From positions 124,001-188,000 of the forward strand of contig NZ_RYEV01000008.1 in NCBI RefSeq assembly GCF_004138485.1: DNA of 64,000 nt, given 5' to 3'. Below the pieces are notes generated by a model that ran no database searches, was not told where the DNA came from, and worked only from the letters and a program-made list of their open reading frames with translations. This document shows, piece after piece, positions 1-9,994 of this stretch (its first letter is position 1; every line of letters begins with the position of its first letter). This stretch comes from Peristeroidobacter soli (GTDB taxonomy: Bacteria > Pseudomonadota > Gammaproteobacteria > Steroidobacterales > Steroidobacteraceae). Position numbers and translations under genes: made by a program.

Positions 1-658
1 AGGCGCGGGTCAGTTCGACAAGGCGGAAAAGATGATCACGGACAACCGTGTGCTGTTCCACCGTGTCGCGAATACGCTGAACTATCTCGACATCAAGACC
101 GTGGTGGTCAGCTGCGGCACGTGTTTCGATCAGCTGCAGGGTTATAAATTCGACGAGATCTTCCCCGGCTGCCGCATCGTCGACATTCACGAGTTCCTGA
201 TGGAGCGGAACGTGAAGCTCGAAGGCGTGACGGGCGTGAGATACATGTATCACGACCCGTGCCACACGCCGATCAAGAGCTACGATCCTTTGAAGGTCGT
301 GAATACGCTCATCAACGATGAACTGAACGGCAAGGTCGAGAAGAACGACCGGTGCTGCGGCGAGTCCGGCACCTTTGCCGTGAGCCGCCCGGATGTGGCG
401 ACTCAGGTGCGGTTCCGCAAGGAAATCGAGATGAAGAAGGGCGCGGAGAAGTTGCGCGCGGATGGGTTCAAGGGGGATGTGAAGATCCTCACTTCCTGTC
501 CGTCCTGCATGCAGGGTCTCAAGCGCTACAACGACGACGCGGACATCGATGCGGATTACATCGTCGTTGAAATCGCGAAGCACATACTCGGTAACAACTG
601 GCTGCCGGACTACGTGCAGAAAGCAAACGCGGGCGGTATCGAGCGCGTTCTCGTGTGA
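1..658 (+). CDS. C-terminal part of a CCG-domain (heterodisulfide reductase-like) Fe-S oxidoreductase; 5' truncated by window edge
   Basis: Frame open from base 2; two CCG-type motifs (HDPCHTP...DRCCGESG and VVSCGTC...LTSCPSC). Confidence 0.75.
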   Translation, partial: GAGQFDKAEKMITDNRVLFHRVANTLNYLDIKTVVVSCGTCFDQLQGYKFDEIFPGCRIVDIHEFLMERNVKLEGVTGVRYMYHDPCHTPIKSYDPLKVVNTLINDELNGKVEKNDRCCGESGTFAVSRPDVATQVRFRKEIEMKKGAEKLRADGFKGDVKILTSCPSCMQGLKRYNDDADIDADYIVVEIAKHILGNNWLPDYVQKANAGGIERVLV

Positions 659-857
659 TTTGAGGGCGGGACGGAGTGGGCTGTCGCCCGTCCCTGAGTT
701 TCTGAGAAGAGGTGTCAGCTCTCGCCCGCGCCTTTGAGCTCAACCCATGGAGACTGGCCCAAGCCAGTCTCCCGGGCCGAGCGATAGCGAAGGCAGTAGG
801 GGAACACGGTGTCGGGAGGAGGAACGCCACCTCGGCACCGTGCCGCACCGACGCCTC

Positions 858-3371
858 TTACCGACCCCACAGCCGATTCAGCAGATTCGTCTTCCGCTGA
901 TCAAACGTCCGCCACTCACCCCACCCCGTCGTGTTGGACACCGGGTCATACGCATGGCCATACCAGCCGGCCGTATCTCCCGACTCTGGATTGATCGACC
1001 AATAACACCCCTCGATATTCTTACTGACCAGGTAATCGACGAACGCGTTCTGCCACTGCGCATCCACGCCGGGCGTGATGTGACTCCAGCGATTCCGGTC
1101 CCGGATGCTCGCCTGACCCTGCGGCCAATCCAGGTTGCCACCAAACTCACCCACGACCATTCCGTAACCCAGTTGCTTGAGATAACCGAAGTGCTCCTCC
1201 CATCCAGCCGCGAGCTGCGTCGGGTTGATTACGATATTGCACTTCGCATCGCCCGCCGCATCGCCCTCCAGCCCCGCACATTGCGGCTGCGAAGGATCCA
1301 TGAACATTCGCTGCACGAACACGGACGGTCCGTAGGTGTGCGGTGAGAACACCAGCCGCTCCTTGGGAATATTGATCGGGTTGCTCCCGGCCTCATACAA
1401 ATTCTCACCCCAATTCGGATTCGACGCCGTATTTCCATGGGGCACCGCTGTGGTCGTAGCCGGAGTTCCATCCTGCGTCCCAGCCACCGTGCCCACTCCC
1501 TGCACGAACAACAGTGTGTTCGGATTCACCGCGTTGATCGCCGTATACGCAGACTCAACCAGCGACTTCCACTCCGCCCACGTGTAATCGTGCGGTTCAT
1601 TGAACACGTCGATGCCGATGATGTTGTCCACACCGAGCTGCGTGCCCAGCCCGGCCAGTGTCCGCAAGTTATCCAGCCACAGCGTCTGGTTATAAGGCTG
1701 CGTGGTCGTCACGGTGCTCGGATTGCCGCTCGCCGCGCACGAATAGTTCTCTCGCTTGAAATCATAGTTGTCGCGAGTCGCATCGACCCAAGGCGGACGC
1801 GCATCCAGCCGGCCCTTGCGCCAGCCGACGTAGTTGGAGCAGGAGTGCACGTCGAGCATGACCTCGATGTTGTTCTGGTCGGCGAGCTGAATGATCTGCT
1901 CCAGCGCCAGCCGGGAGTTCGCCACTCGTACCGACGAGTGATTCTTCAGGTACGGATCGCGACCCTGCGGGTCGTTGGCGTTCAGAGTCTGCGGCACGAC
2001 CGGCAAGCGGATGACGTTGATGCCCATGCCGGTGATTTCAGTCATGGTCTGTTGAATCGTGCGGCCGGTGCCGGCGCCGCCGTTCGCCCAGAAAGTGTTG
2101 CCGATGTATTGCTCCATCGGCGCGCCGCTCGGATTGGTCGGATCGTTGGAAGGTTCGTGCCGTCCTTCCAGACCGAACCACGACCCGCAACGGACGGGGA
2201 ACACTGTGCCGTTTTTCGTGATACGGCCGGTGGGATCCACTCGGAACACGGCGCCGGAGCTGGTCGTCCGCGTGGCAGTGATCGTCGCTGACGTGTAACC
2301 CGACGCAGCCGCCGTGAACGTCGACGTTGCCGTGCCTGTTCCCGCAGCGGCGGTGAAAGTCACATTCACGCCGGTGCTCCAGTTCGAGCTGTTGAGCGTG
2401 ACGCTCGTCGGCGAGTGCGTGATCGCAGTGCTGCCCGAACGCGTGATCGTCACCGTCACCGCGCTGGAAGGCGCCGCGCTCAGACGAATCGATGAAGTGC
2501 CACTCGATCCGCCCATCAGCGACAACGTACTCGGCGTCGCCGTGATGGACGACGTTTGTGTGCCCTGAATCGTGAACGGCACAGCCGCCGTCGCCGTGCT
2601 CAGCGACGGCGACCCGTTATCGAACGCCGTCGCCTGTGCGGTGTGGCTACCTGAGGCGAGGCCGGTCACGCTGAAGCTGTATGGCGAGGTCGTGTCCGAG
2701 TTCACCAGGTTGCCATCAACACGAAACTCCACACGAGTCACCGCACCACCCGGATCACTCGCCGTCGCGGCGAGCGTCACCGCCGAGCCCGCGGCAAACG
2801 TTTGGCCACTGGTCGGGCTGGTGAGGCTGATGATAGGCGCCGTGTTGCCGGTGCCACCGCCCGTACAGGCCGTGCCGTTGAGGGAGAAGCCGGTTGGCGT
2901 CGAGTTCGTCGTCGTGAACGTTCCGTTGAAGCCGATATTGAACGTCGCGCCGCTGCCGATGCTTTGATTCCACGCCGCGTTGCTCGTCACCGTGACCTGT
3001 GAGCTGCCGGCGGGCTGCGAGAACGTTACGGGCCAGCCGTTCTGGATGCGCTCACCGTTGGCGAAGGTGAAGATCAGCGTCCAGCCGTTGGTGATGGCTG
3101 GGCCGGTGTTCAGGAGGGCGATGTTGGCGCCGTAGCCGTTACCGCCTTCCCAACTCTTGGTGTAAGTGATCTGGCAGCCGGCGCTCTGCGCGAATGCGCC
3201 GGGCGCCGCCGCTAAATAGCACAGAGCCAGCGTGATGAACGACAAGATACAGCGCGATAGCGCCGTGGCTGAATATGGCCGCGGATCTTTGCACGGCGCT
3301 CGCCAATCGATGCGCCGCCGGCCCGGCGGCAGCGCGCTTGCTGCCGCCTCGTGCGCGTGTAATTGAAGCAT
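858..3371 (-). CDS. Secreted GH5 cellulase with N-terminal CBM2 and Ig-like linker modules
   Basis: Signal peptide; CBM2 (AGCQITYTKSWEGGNGYGANI...NGWTL); GH5 motifs IDVFNEPHDYTW and VVGEFGGNL. Start trimmed to MLQLHAHE at 3371 because the longer ORF overlaps the neighbour. Confidence 0.9.
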   Translation of the reverse strand: MLQLHAHEAAASALPPGRRRIDWRAPCKDPRPYSATALSRCILSFITLALCYLAAAPGAFAQSAGCQITYTKSWEGGNGYGANIALLNTGPAITNGWTLIFTFANGERIQNGWPVTFSQPAGSSQVTVTSNAAWNQSIGSGATFNIGFNGTFTTTNSTPTGFSLNGTACTGGGTGNTAPIISLTSPTSGQTFAAGSAVTLAATASDPGGAVTRVEFRVDGNLVNSDTTSPYSFSVTGLASGSHTAQATAFDNGSPSLSTATAAVPFTIQGTQTSSITATPSTLSLMGGSSGTSSIRLSAAPSSAVTVTITRSGSTAITHSPTSVTLNSSNWSTGVNVTFTAAAGTGTATSTFTAAASGYTSATITATRTTSSGAVFRVDPTGRITKNGTVFPVRCGSWFGLEGRHEPSNDPTNPSGAPMEQYIGNTFWANGGAGTGRTIQQTMTEITGMGINVIRLPVVPQTLNANDPQGRDPYLKNHSSVRVANSRLALEQIIQLADQNNIEVMLDVHSCSNYVGWRKGRLDARPPWVDATRDNYDFKRENYSCAASGNPSTVTTTQPYNQTLWLDNLRTLAGLGTQLGVDNIIGIDVFNEPHDYTWAEWKSLVESAYTAINAVNPNTLLFVQGVGTVAGTQDGTPATTTAVPHGNTASNPNWGENLYEAGSNPINIPKERLVFSPHTYGPSVFVQRMFMDPSQPQCAGLEGDAAGDAKCNIVINPTQLAAGWEEHFGYLKQLGYGMVVGEFGGNLDWPQGQASIRDRNRWSHITPGVDAQWQNAFVDYLVSKNIEGCYWSINPESGDTAGWYGHAYDPVSNTTGWGEWRTFDQRKTNLLNRLWGR

Positions 3372-3433
3372 GTGACGTCTCCTTGTTGATGCCTCAGAAG
3401 ATGCGGTCTGTGTGTGCCGAGCCTCTGATTTCC

Positions 3434-5137
3434 TCAGAACGTGCCGGTTTGCGTGTACTGCGTGCCGCCGCTGGTGTAGGTCACCGTGTAAGTGTCGCCA
3501 GTGGTGGGGTGGGCAGTGCCTGTGCCGCCGAATTGCGCGGCGAACGTGCGATTCGTTCCGGGACTGAGGGTCGTTCCAGAAGCGAGCGTGAATTGATACG
3601 TGACTGCGGTGCTCGTGCTCGAGTTGCTCTGCTGGATCTGGCTGCCGAGCGTGTTGTACTGACCGCTGTAGCTGACCCCCGTCGTTCTCTGCACGACGAC
3701 CGTCGCCGACAGCGCAGTGACAGCTGCCGTATTGGATAGGCGCAGCTGCAGTTCGTTGTAGTACGGGCTGTTCGCGGCGACGGCCGGTGTCACAGTGACG
3801 CCACCATTGCCCGTCGTAGCCGGAGTCACTTGCAGGAACGCACTCGTGATATCCGCTGACGTCAGTGAGTACACGCGATTGGCCGTTGCGTTCGCCTGTG
3901 GAACGACCTGGCTCTGCGCATTCAGTACACCGATGCGAACTGCACCGTTCGCCGCATTGACCGCTTGCGCGAGCGCCAAAGGCCACGCGGCGGCAGCCGC
4001 GTCAGAGGAAGTGATCACCAGCGGACTCGTCGGCCAGTACGCGTCTTGACCGCTGCCGTTCACCGTGCGAACGGAAACTCGATCGCCGACCGTCAGCGTG
4101 CGTGACGTAGAAGTCAGCGGACCGAGATCGAACCACTGCGACGCGAGCGCAGGTGCATGAACAAACGTGCGCGTGGCGCTGTCGGAAGCGCCGCCGCTCG
4201 CCACGACCAATGAAACAGTGACGTTCGCGGACGCCTGCGGATTGCCTAATGTCAGAGTCGCGACCGACTGCGTGGCGTTGGTGAGCGTATAGAGCGACGG
4301 ATTCTGGGAGCTGACGGTCCACTGGTAGCTCAGATTCGAGCCGATGGACGTGCGGCCATCCAGCGTGATCGAGCCGGCGCCCTGGAACTCGGCCACGTCG
4401 GGCGTCAGCACCATCTGCGCATCGACGGTCGGTGTGGTGCCGCCTTGGAACATCGCGTCGATGCAGCCGTGGAAACGTTCGTACGTCCATTGATTGCGGC
4501 CCCATTCGGCGTAGATCACATGACGGCCGGTGCGCGCAGGGACGTTACAGCGGGTTTGAAACGTCGCGGCGGCGGGATTTGGAATCACATCCGGGTTGGC
4601 GTTCGGTGTCGCGTCGTTGTACTTGAGCACGCAGAACGGTGCATCCTCGAAATCGTTGAACGACAGCGGTTGGCCCACCGTGAACACGAAGCCCGGCTTG
4701 GTGATCCAGTAGCGGAACTCGTCCGTGTCCGAGAAGTGCGGCCCCCAGGAGATGTTCCAGGTGAACACCTTCGATCCGGAGGTCATGGGCGTCGTGGGCC
4801 AGTTGATCGGCTGATCCCACGGGGTGGCGGCGCCGTTCCAGGTTTCCGAGTTGAAGCTGCAAACGTTCTGGCGCACGCCGACGCCCGAGCGGCCGGTCGT
4901 GTGCGTGAGTACGCTCATGAAGCTGTAGCCGGCGTTGGGGTCGACACCGGTCGCGGTGAATGCCTGGCCGCAAACTGGATACTGCGCGGTGCCGTTGGCG
5001 ACTTGATCGGGTTTGGTGAGAGCGCCGCAGAACCAGTTGCGCGACGGTGGGTCTTGAATCAGTCCGTGCCCGAAGGCGCTGCCCATCATGAGCAGCAACG
5101 CGCCGAGCAGCATCGTCCGTAATGCATCGAGCTTCAT
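3434..5137 (-). CDS. AA10 lytic polysaccharide monooxygenase (chitin/cellulose-active type), multidomain
   Basis: MKLDALRTMLLGALLLMMGSAFG|HGLIQDPPSRNWFCG: mature N-terminal His expected for an LPMO; GRHVIYAEWGRNQWTYERFHGCID; PKD-like and C-terminal modules. Confidence 0.88.
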   Translation of the reverse strand: MKLDALRTMLLGALLLMMGSAFGHGLIQDPPSRNWFCGALTKPDQVANGTAQYPVCGQAFTATGVDPNAGYSFMSVLTHTTGRSGVGVRQNVCSFNSETWNGAATPWDQPINWPTTPMTSGSKVFTWNISWGPHFSDTDEFRYWITKPGFVFTVGQPLSFNDFEDAPFCVLKYNDATPNANPDVIPNPAAATFQTRCNVPARTGRHVIYAEWGRNQWTYERFHGCIDAMFQGGTTPTVDAQMVLTPDVAEFQGAGSITLDGRTSIGSNLSYQWTVSSQNPSLYTLTNATQSVATLTLGNPQASANVTVSLVVASGGASDSATRTFVHAPALASQWFDLGPLTSTSRTLTVGDRVSVRTVNGSGQDAYWPTSPLVITSSDAAAAAWPLALAQAVNAANGAVRIGVLNAQSQVVPQANATANRVYSLTSADITSAFLQVTPATTGNGGVTVTPAVAANSPYYNELQLRLSNTAAVTALSATVVVQRTTGVSYSGQYNTLGSQIQQSNSSTSTAVTYQFTLASGTTLSPGTNRTFAAQFGGTGTAHPTTGDTYTVTYTSGGTQYTQTGTF

Positions 5138-5221
5138 ACATCCTCCGTTGAATATCTGAAGTCCCGTCCCCCGCTTGTCGGAAGGGACCCGGCGCACGAG
5201 GCGACGCCGGGTCCCGGTTTC

Positions 5222-7507
5222 TCACAGCGGTGGATAGGCGTTCTGTAACAACTGCTGGAATTGCGCCGGGAACCAGTGCCCGGACAGTGGCGCATTCGGC
5301 AATGCGCCGGTCATGTTGTTGTTATTGCGCGGGTTGCCGCCGTACGTCGGGTCGCACATGCGGTCGAAGCCTTTGCCTTCGTCGTTCGGAATCTCCTGGC
5401 TCGCGCCGTCGGACTCGCCGGGCGGCTTGATCCAGACATAGGCATCGATGCCTGTTGCCGGCGCGGCACGCGGCCGCTCGCCGAGCCCCGCACCGCTGGC
5501 ATTGCACCAGTTGCCTTTGTGAATGCGCCGGTCGATGCGTGATGCGTCGATGCGAGTGTTGAGATCGGCCGCCGTGCTCGGCCCCGTCGGTCGGTTCGGG
5601 CCGCCCCAGCCGTTGCGCGAGGTGTCGATCAGCATGCCGATGTTTGCATCGAAGCCGGCCTGGATGGCGCGTTGGCGGAACGCCTGGGCGTACGTCAGCT
5701 CATCGTTGAATTGATTCCAGTCGATCCAGCGCGACGGGCGCGTGGTACTGTCGACGACGATGTACGGCTCCTGCAACGCTGATGTATTCGCAGTGTTGGT
5801 GATGAAGCCGTGCACGTTCGCCAGCGTGCTGCCCGAAGCGGTTGCCGCGGTCCGCATCATGTCGACGGACGGGCCGAAGTTGGTGTCCCAGCCGAGCCAG
5901 CCGTGGTGACCCGCATCGACGTAGTTGTAAACATTCGGAATCGCGCCGAAGGTCGCGAGCGCGTAGCCGACGCCGTCGACGTAGCCGCGATTCTGGGCCA
6001 TCGTGTCGCAGGCCGCGGTGCCGGTGGGGCGAGTCGTCACGTTCGTCACCAGATTCGGCAGCGAGTCGATCTCGATGATCAGCACGATACGCAGGTTCGC
6101 GTACTCGGCGCGTCGCAGGACGCCGGCGATCACATCGATGTACTCGGCCTTGTAGCGAGGCAGATCGTTGGGGCCGAGCTCACCGTTGGAGGCGAGCGCC
6201 GCGCAATCGCGGCCGGGCAGGTTGTAGATCACGATCTGAATGGTCATCGGCGTGGCGCCGTTCGCTTGATCCTGTGTCAGCGCTTCGTTCAAGTGATCGA
6301 CCAGCCCCAGGTTGCCCGTGGTCGAGCTGCCGTTGCCGGCGATCGCGCTGATTCGATCCAGCCACACGCCGGTAGGCTGCATGGAGATCGCGCTGCCGCC
6401 GGAGGCGGCGGCATTCGCACGCCACAGCGGATTGTTATAAACGCCGGAGCCGAGATAAGGATTGTCGACGCGACCGGTCACGACGCCACTGCGCGTGACC
6501 GAGACTGTCGCGGAGGTGTAACCGCTAGATGCAGCGGTGAACGTTGAGGTCGCGGCGGCCGTACCAGTCGCGGCGGTGAATGTCACATTCACACCGCTCT
6601 GCCAGTTACCGCTGTTGAAGGTGATCGAGGACGAGCTGGCAGTGATTGCCGTGCTGCCTGAACGCGTGAGTGTGACGGTCACGCTGCTCGACGGTGCGGC
6701 GTTCAATCGCAGAGTTGCGGTGCCGCTCGCGTCGCTGGCAAGTGTCAGCGACGATGGGCTGGCGACGATCGTCGGCTGCACCGTGCCCTGAATCGTGAAC
6801 GGCACGGCAGCCGTTGCGGTGCTGAGAGCGGGCGAGCCGTTGTCGAACGCAGTGGCTTGCGCCGTGTGGCTGCCAGACGCGAGGCCCGTCACGTTGAAGC
6901 TGTACGGCGAAGTGGTATCCGTGTTCACCAAATTGCCATCGACGCGAAATTCCACGCGACTGACCGCGCCGCCCGGATCGCTGGCGTTGGCAGCGAGCGT
7001 CACAGTCGAGCCGGCAGCGAATGTTTGACCGCTGGTCGGGCTCGTCAGACTGACGATGGGCGCGGTGTTGCTGGTGCCGCCGCCGGTGCAGGCGGTGCCG
7101 TTCAGTGTGAAGCCGGTGGGTGTGGAATTGGTCGTAGTGAACGTGCCGTTGAAACCGGCGGTGAACGTCGCACCGCTGCCGATGCTCTGATTCCACGCCG
7201 CGTTGCTCGACACCGTGACTTGAGCGCTGCCCGCAGCTTGAGTAAACGTTACCGGCCAACCGTTCTGAATGCGCTCGCCGTTGGCGAAACTGAATTGCAA
7301 CGTCCAACCGTTGCCGATGGCCGGACCGGTATTCAGGATGGCGATGTTGGCGCCGAAGCCATTACCGCCTTCCCAACTCTTGGTGTATGTGATCTGGCAG
7401 CCGGCACTTTGCGCGAAGACTGGCTGTATCAGTGCTGGGCCGAGAACCAGCAGCAGGGCAAAAAACCAGCGCGCGGCAGATCCTTCGGACCTTTGTCGTC
7501 CTTCCAT
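5222..7507 (-). CDS. Secreted GH6 cellulase (cellobiohydrolase/endoglucanase type) with N-terminal CBM2 and Ig-like modules
   Basis: CBM2 almost identical to the GH5 neighbour; GH6 blocks NPLWRANA, VIYNLPGRDCAALASNGE, IIEIDSLPNLVTN, WIKPPGESDG. Confidence 0.9.
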   Translation of the reverse strand: MEGRQRSEGSAARWFFALLLVLGPALIQPVFAQSAGCQITYTKSWEGGNGFGANIAILNTGPAIGNGWTLQFSFANGERIQNGWPVTFTQAAGSAQVTVSSNAAWNQSIGSGATFTAGFNGTFTTTNSTPTGFTLNGTACTGGGTSNTAPIVSLTSPTSGQTFAAGSTVTLAANASDPGGAVSRVEFRVDGNLVNTDTTSPYSFNVTGLASGSHTAQATAFDNGSPALSTATAAVPFTIQGTVQPTIVASPSSLTLASDASGTATLRLNAAPSSSVTVTLTRSGSTAITASSSSITFNSGNWQSGVNVTFTAATGTAAATSTFTAASSGYTSATVSVTRSGVVTGRVDNPYLGSGVYNNPLWRANAAASGGSAISMQPTGVWLDRISAIAGNGSSTTGNLGLVDHLNEALTQDQANGATPMTIQIVIYNLPGRDCAALASNGELGPNDLPRYKAEYIDVIAGVLRRAEYANLRIVLIIEIDSLPNLVTNVTTRPTGTAACDTMAQNRGYVDGVGYALATFGAIPNVYNYVDAGHHGWLGWDTNFGPSVDMMRTAATASGSTLANVHGFITNTANTSALQEPYIVVDSTTRPSRWIDWNQFNDELTYAQAFRQRAIQAGFDANIGMLIDTSRNGWGGPNRPTGPSTAADLNTRIDASRIDRRIHKGNWCNASGAGLGERPRAAPATGIDAYVWIKPPGESDGASQEIPNDEGKGFDRMCDPTYGGNPRNNNNMTGALPNAPLSGHWFPAQFQQLLQNAYPPL

Positions 7508-7873
7508 GATACGACCCCCTGGTGAAGCGTCGCTCCGGTGAGCGACGCGGTGACATTCCTTGTTCGAGCGGGCGCGAACATGGGGCAATTGGCTAGCGCT
7601 GTCAACATGGAGACTTTGGCGGTTCGAGCCAATGCGAGACAACGGCGAGTCAGGCGCGCGGCGCTCGTTTTCAAGAAAATCAGTGCACTTATTTGGCGCC
7701 CCGCCGAGTCATTGAGCAGTCAAAAGCGCGGTGGCGCGGACTGCGTCGCCGGCGACCTCGTCGGCGAGGGTTTGATGATTTCTGCGCGCGCCGCGATGAA
7801 TGCGCCGATTCTTTGCAGGCCGCGAGCACGTCGTTACACTCGCGCGGTTGCTTTCATCGAACAGGGGAACGCC

Positions 7874-8749
7874 ATGAGCCGGGATGTGCAGACCGATATC
7901 GCCAACGTGTTCTCGCGCATGGAGCTGAATCGCCGCCACATGGTGGCCAGCAGTCTCGCCGCCGCCGGCTTTGCGCTCGCCGTGCAGCCGATCGGCGCCG
8001 CGACCGTGAGTACCGATACCAATGGTCTCGATGCGGGCGATGTAAAAATTCCGGTCGGCGATGAGACCCTCCCCGGCTATCGCGCCATGCCGGCCAAGGG
8101 CGGTCCGTTCCCCGTCATCCTGGTCGTGCAGGAAATCTTCGGCGTCCATGAGCACATCAAGGATGTGTGCCGTCGTTTCGCCAAGCAGGGCTATTTCGCG
8201 ATCGCGCCCGAGATGTACTACCGGCAGGGCGATGTCTCCAAGCTCAAGACCATCGACGAGATTCGTCCCATCGTCGCCAAGGTGCCGGATGATCAGGTCA
8301 TGGGCGATCTGGATGCGGCGGTGGAATTCGCGCAGAAGTCCGGCAAGGGCGATGTGGCGAAGCTCGGCATCACCGGGTTCTGCTGGGGCGGGCGCATCGT
8401 GTGGCTATATGCCGCGCACAGCAAGCAGCTCAAAGCAGGCGTGGCCTGGTACGGCCGCCTGGTCGGCGATCCCACCGAGAATCAGCCCAAACATCCGGTC
8501 AACATCGCCGCCGATCTGAATGCGCCCGTGCTCGGCTTGTATGGCGGCAAGGATCAGGGCATTCCGCTCGAAACGGTCGAGCAGATGCGAGAGGCGCTCA
8601 AGAAGGCGAAGGTCGCGTCGGAGATCGTCGTGTATCCCGACTCGCCGCATGCATTCTTCGCCGACTATCGGCCGTCATATGTCGAAGCGGATGCGAAGGA
8701 TGCCTGGCAGAAGGCGCTGGCCTGGTTCAAGAAGAACGGCGTGGGTTGA
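7874..8749 (+). CDS. Dienelactone hydrolase family protein with Tat-like N-terminus
   Basis: [65 protein letters not shown] nucleophile elbow; DSPHAFF. Confidence 0.85.
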   Translation: MSRDVQTDIANVFSRMELNRRHMVASSLAAAGFALAVQPIGAATVSTDTNGLDAGDVKIPVGDETLPGYRAMPAKGGPFPVILVVQEIFGVHEHIKDVCRRFAKQGYFAIAPEMYYRQGDVSKLKTIDEIRPIVAKVPDDQVMGDLDAAVEFAQKSGKGDVAKLGITGFCWGGRIVWLYAAHSKQLKAGVAWYGRLVGDPTENQPKHPVNIAADLNAPVLGLYGGKDQGIPLETVEQMREALKKAKVASEIVVYPDSPHAFFADYRPSYVEADAKDAWQKALAWFKKNGVG

Positions 8750-8782
8750 GGAACGAACGACAATCTCAGCGGAGGATTCAGG

Positions 8783-9886
8783 ATGAAGTGTCGCTGGCTC
8801 GTGGCTGCTGCTTGCGCATCTGTATTGGTCGCGGCGTCGATCGACGCCGCGGAAAATTCCGCCGCCGGCGTGATCGAGCATTATGGACTGCAGGAGGCCG
8901 ATGCTCCGGTGAAGGAGCGCAAGGGCTGGCGTAAGCCGAAGCGCATTCTGGTCGGCGGCTTCGCGGCGCGGCTGGGTTCGGAGCTGCGGGCCGTCGCGCC
9001 GGATGTCGAGTTCATCGTCGTCGGCACGCCTGAAGCCAGGTCGAAGCTTGCGAGTATCGACGCGACCATCGGTGTGTGCGATCCGGAAACGCTCAGCGCG
9101 GGCAAGTCCATTCAATGGATTCAGCTGGTGACCGCGGGTGTCGAGAACTGCGTGTCCATTCCGGCCATCAAGGAACGAAACATTCTGGTCACCAACATGC
9201 AGCGTATTGCCGGTCCCGTGATCGCGGAACACGTGATGGCGATGGCCTTGGGTCTTGCGCGCGGACTCGATGTGTATATTCCCGCGCAAGCGCAGGGGAA
9301 ATGGATTCCGCGTCTTCCGCCCGGACGCGCGACCACCGTTGACGGCAAGACGATGCTGGTTGTCGGTCTCGGCGGCATCGGGACTGAAGTCGCGAAGCGG
9401 GCGCATGGGCTCGGCATGAAAGTCACCGCGACCCGAAATAGCGGTCGCACTGGCCCGGACTTTGTGAGCTATGTGGGCCTCGCGGATGAGTTGCCGAAGC
9501 TCGTATCCGAGGCCGACTTCGTCGTGAACACGGCGCCGCTGACGCCGCAGACTCAAGGCATCTTCAACGCCGCATTGTTTGGAAAGATGAAGCCGACGGC
9601 GTTCTTCATCAACATCGCGCGCGGTGGCAGTGTGGTCACGTCCGATCTGATCGATGCGCTCAACAACCAAACCATCGCCGGCGCCGGGCTCGATGTCACC
9701 GATCCCGAGCCGCTGCCGCCCGGGCATCCGTTGTGGAAAGCGCCGAACCTGATCATCACGCCGCACGTTTCCGCGGACTCCGATCTGAGCGGTCAGGCGC
9801 CGCTGCAGGTCGTGCGCGAGAACATCAGGCGATATGTGGCCGGCGACAAGATGCTGTCGGTGGTCGATGTAGCCCGCGGCTACTAG
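8783..9886 (+). CDS. D-2-hydroxyacid dehydrogenase family protein with apparent signal peptide
   Basis: VVGLGGIGTEVAKRAHGLGMKV Rossmann motif; FFINIARGGSVV; ITPHVSADSD; hydrophobic N-terminus ending AASIDAAE. Confidence 0.85.
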   Translation: MKCRWLVAAACASVLVAASIDAAENSAAGVIEHYGLQEADAPVKERKGWRKPKRILVGGFAARLGSELRAVAPDVEFIVVGTPEARSKLASIDATIGVCDPETLSAGKSIQWIQLVTAGVENCVSIPAIKERNILVTNMQRIAGPVIAEHVMAMALGLARGLDVYIPAQAQGKWIPRLPPGRATTVDGKTMLVVGLGGIGTEVAKRAHGLGMKVTATRNSGRTGPDFVSYVGLADELPKLVSEADFVVNTAPLTPQTQGIFNAALFGKMKPTAFFINIARGGSVVTSDLIDALNNQTIAGAGLDVTDPEPLPPGHPLWKAPNLIITPHVSADSDLSGQAPLQVVRENIRRYVAGDKMLSVVDVARGY

Positions 9887-9994
9887 GGCCTGTGCCCGCT
9901 GCATCTGGGCATCCTGCCCTTCAGGGAACCGGGCGCGCGGTGCAAGCGTTTCGCCGACATTGCCCCGTTTGGCGGTCCTGCAATCCTTACTCCG

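Noticed and set aside
9883-9896. CTAGGGCCTGT at the dehydrogenase stop matches the terminal 11 nt of the 51.4-kb MITE
   Set aside because: Only 11 nt match, diverges immediately afterwards and no partner end was found; probably chance or a very old relic
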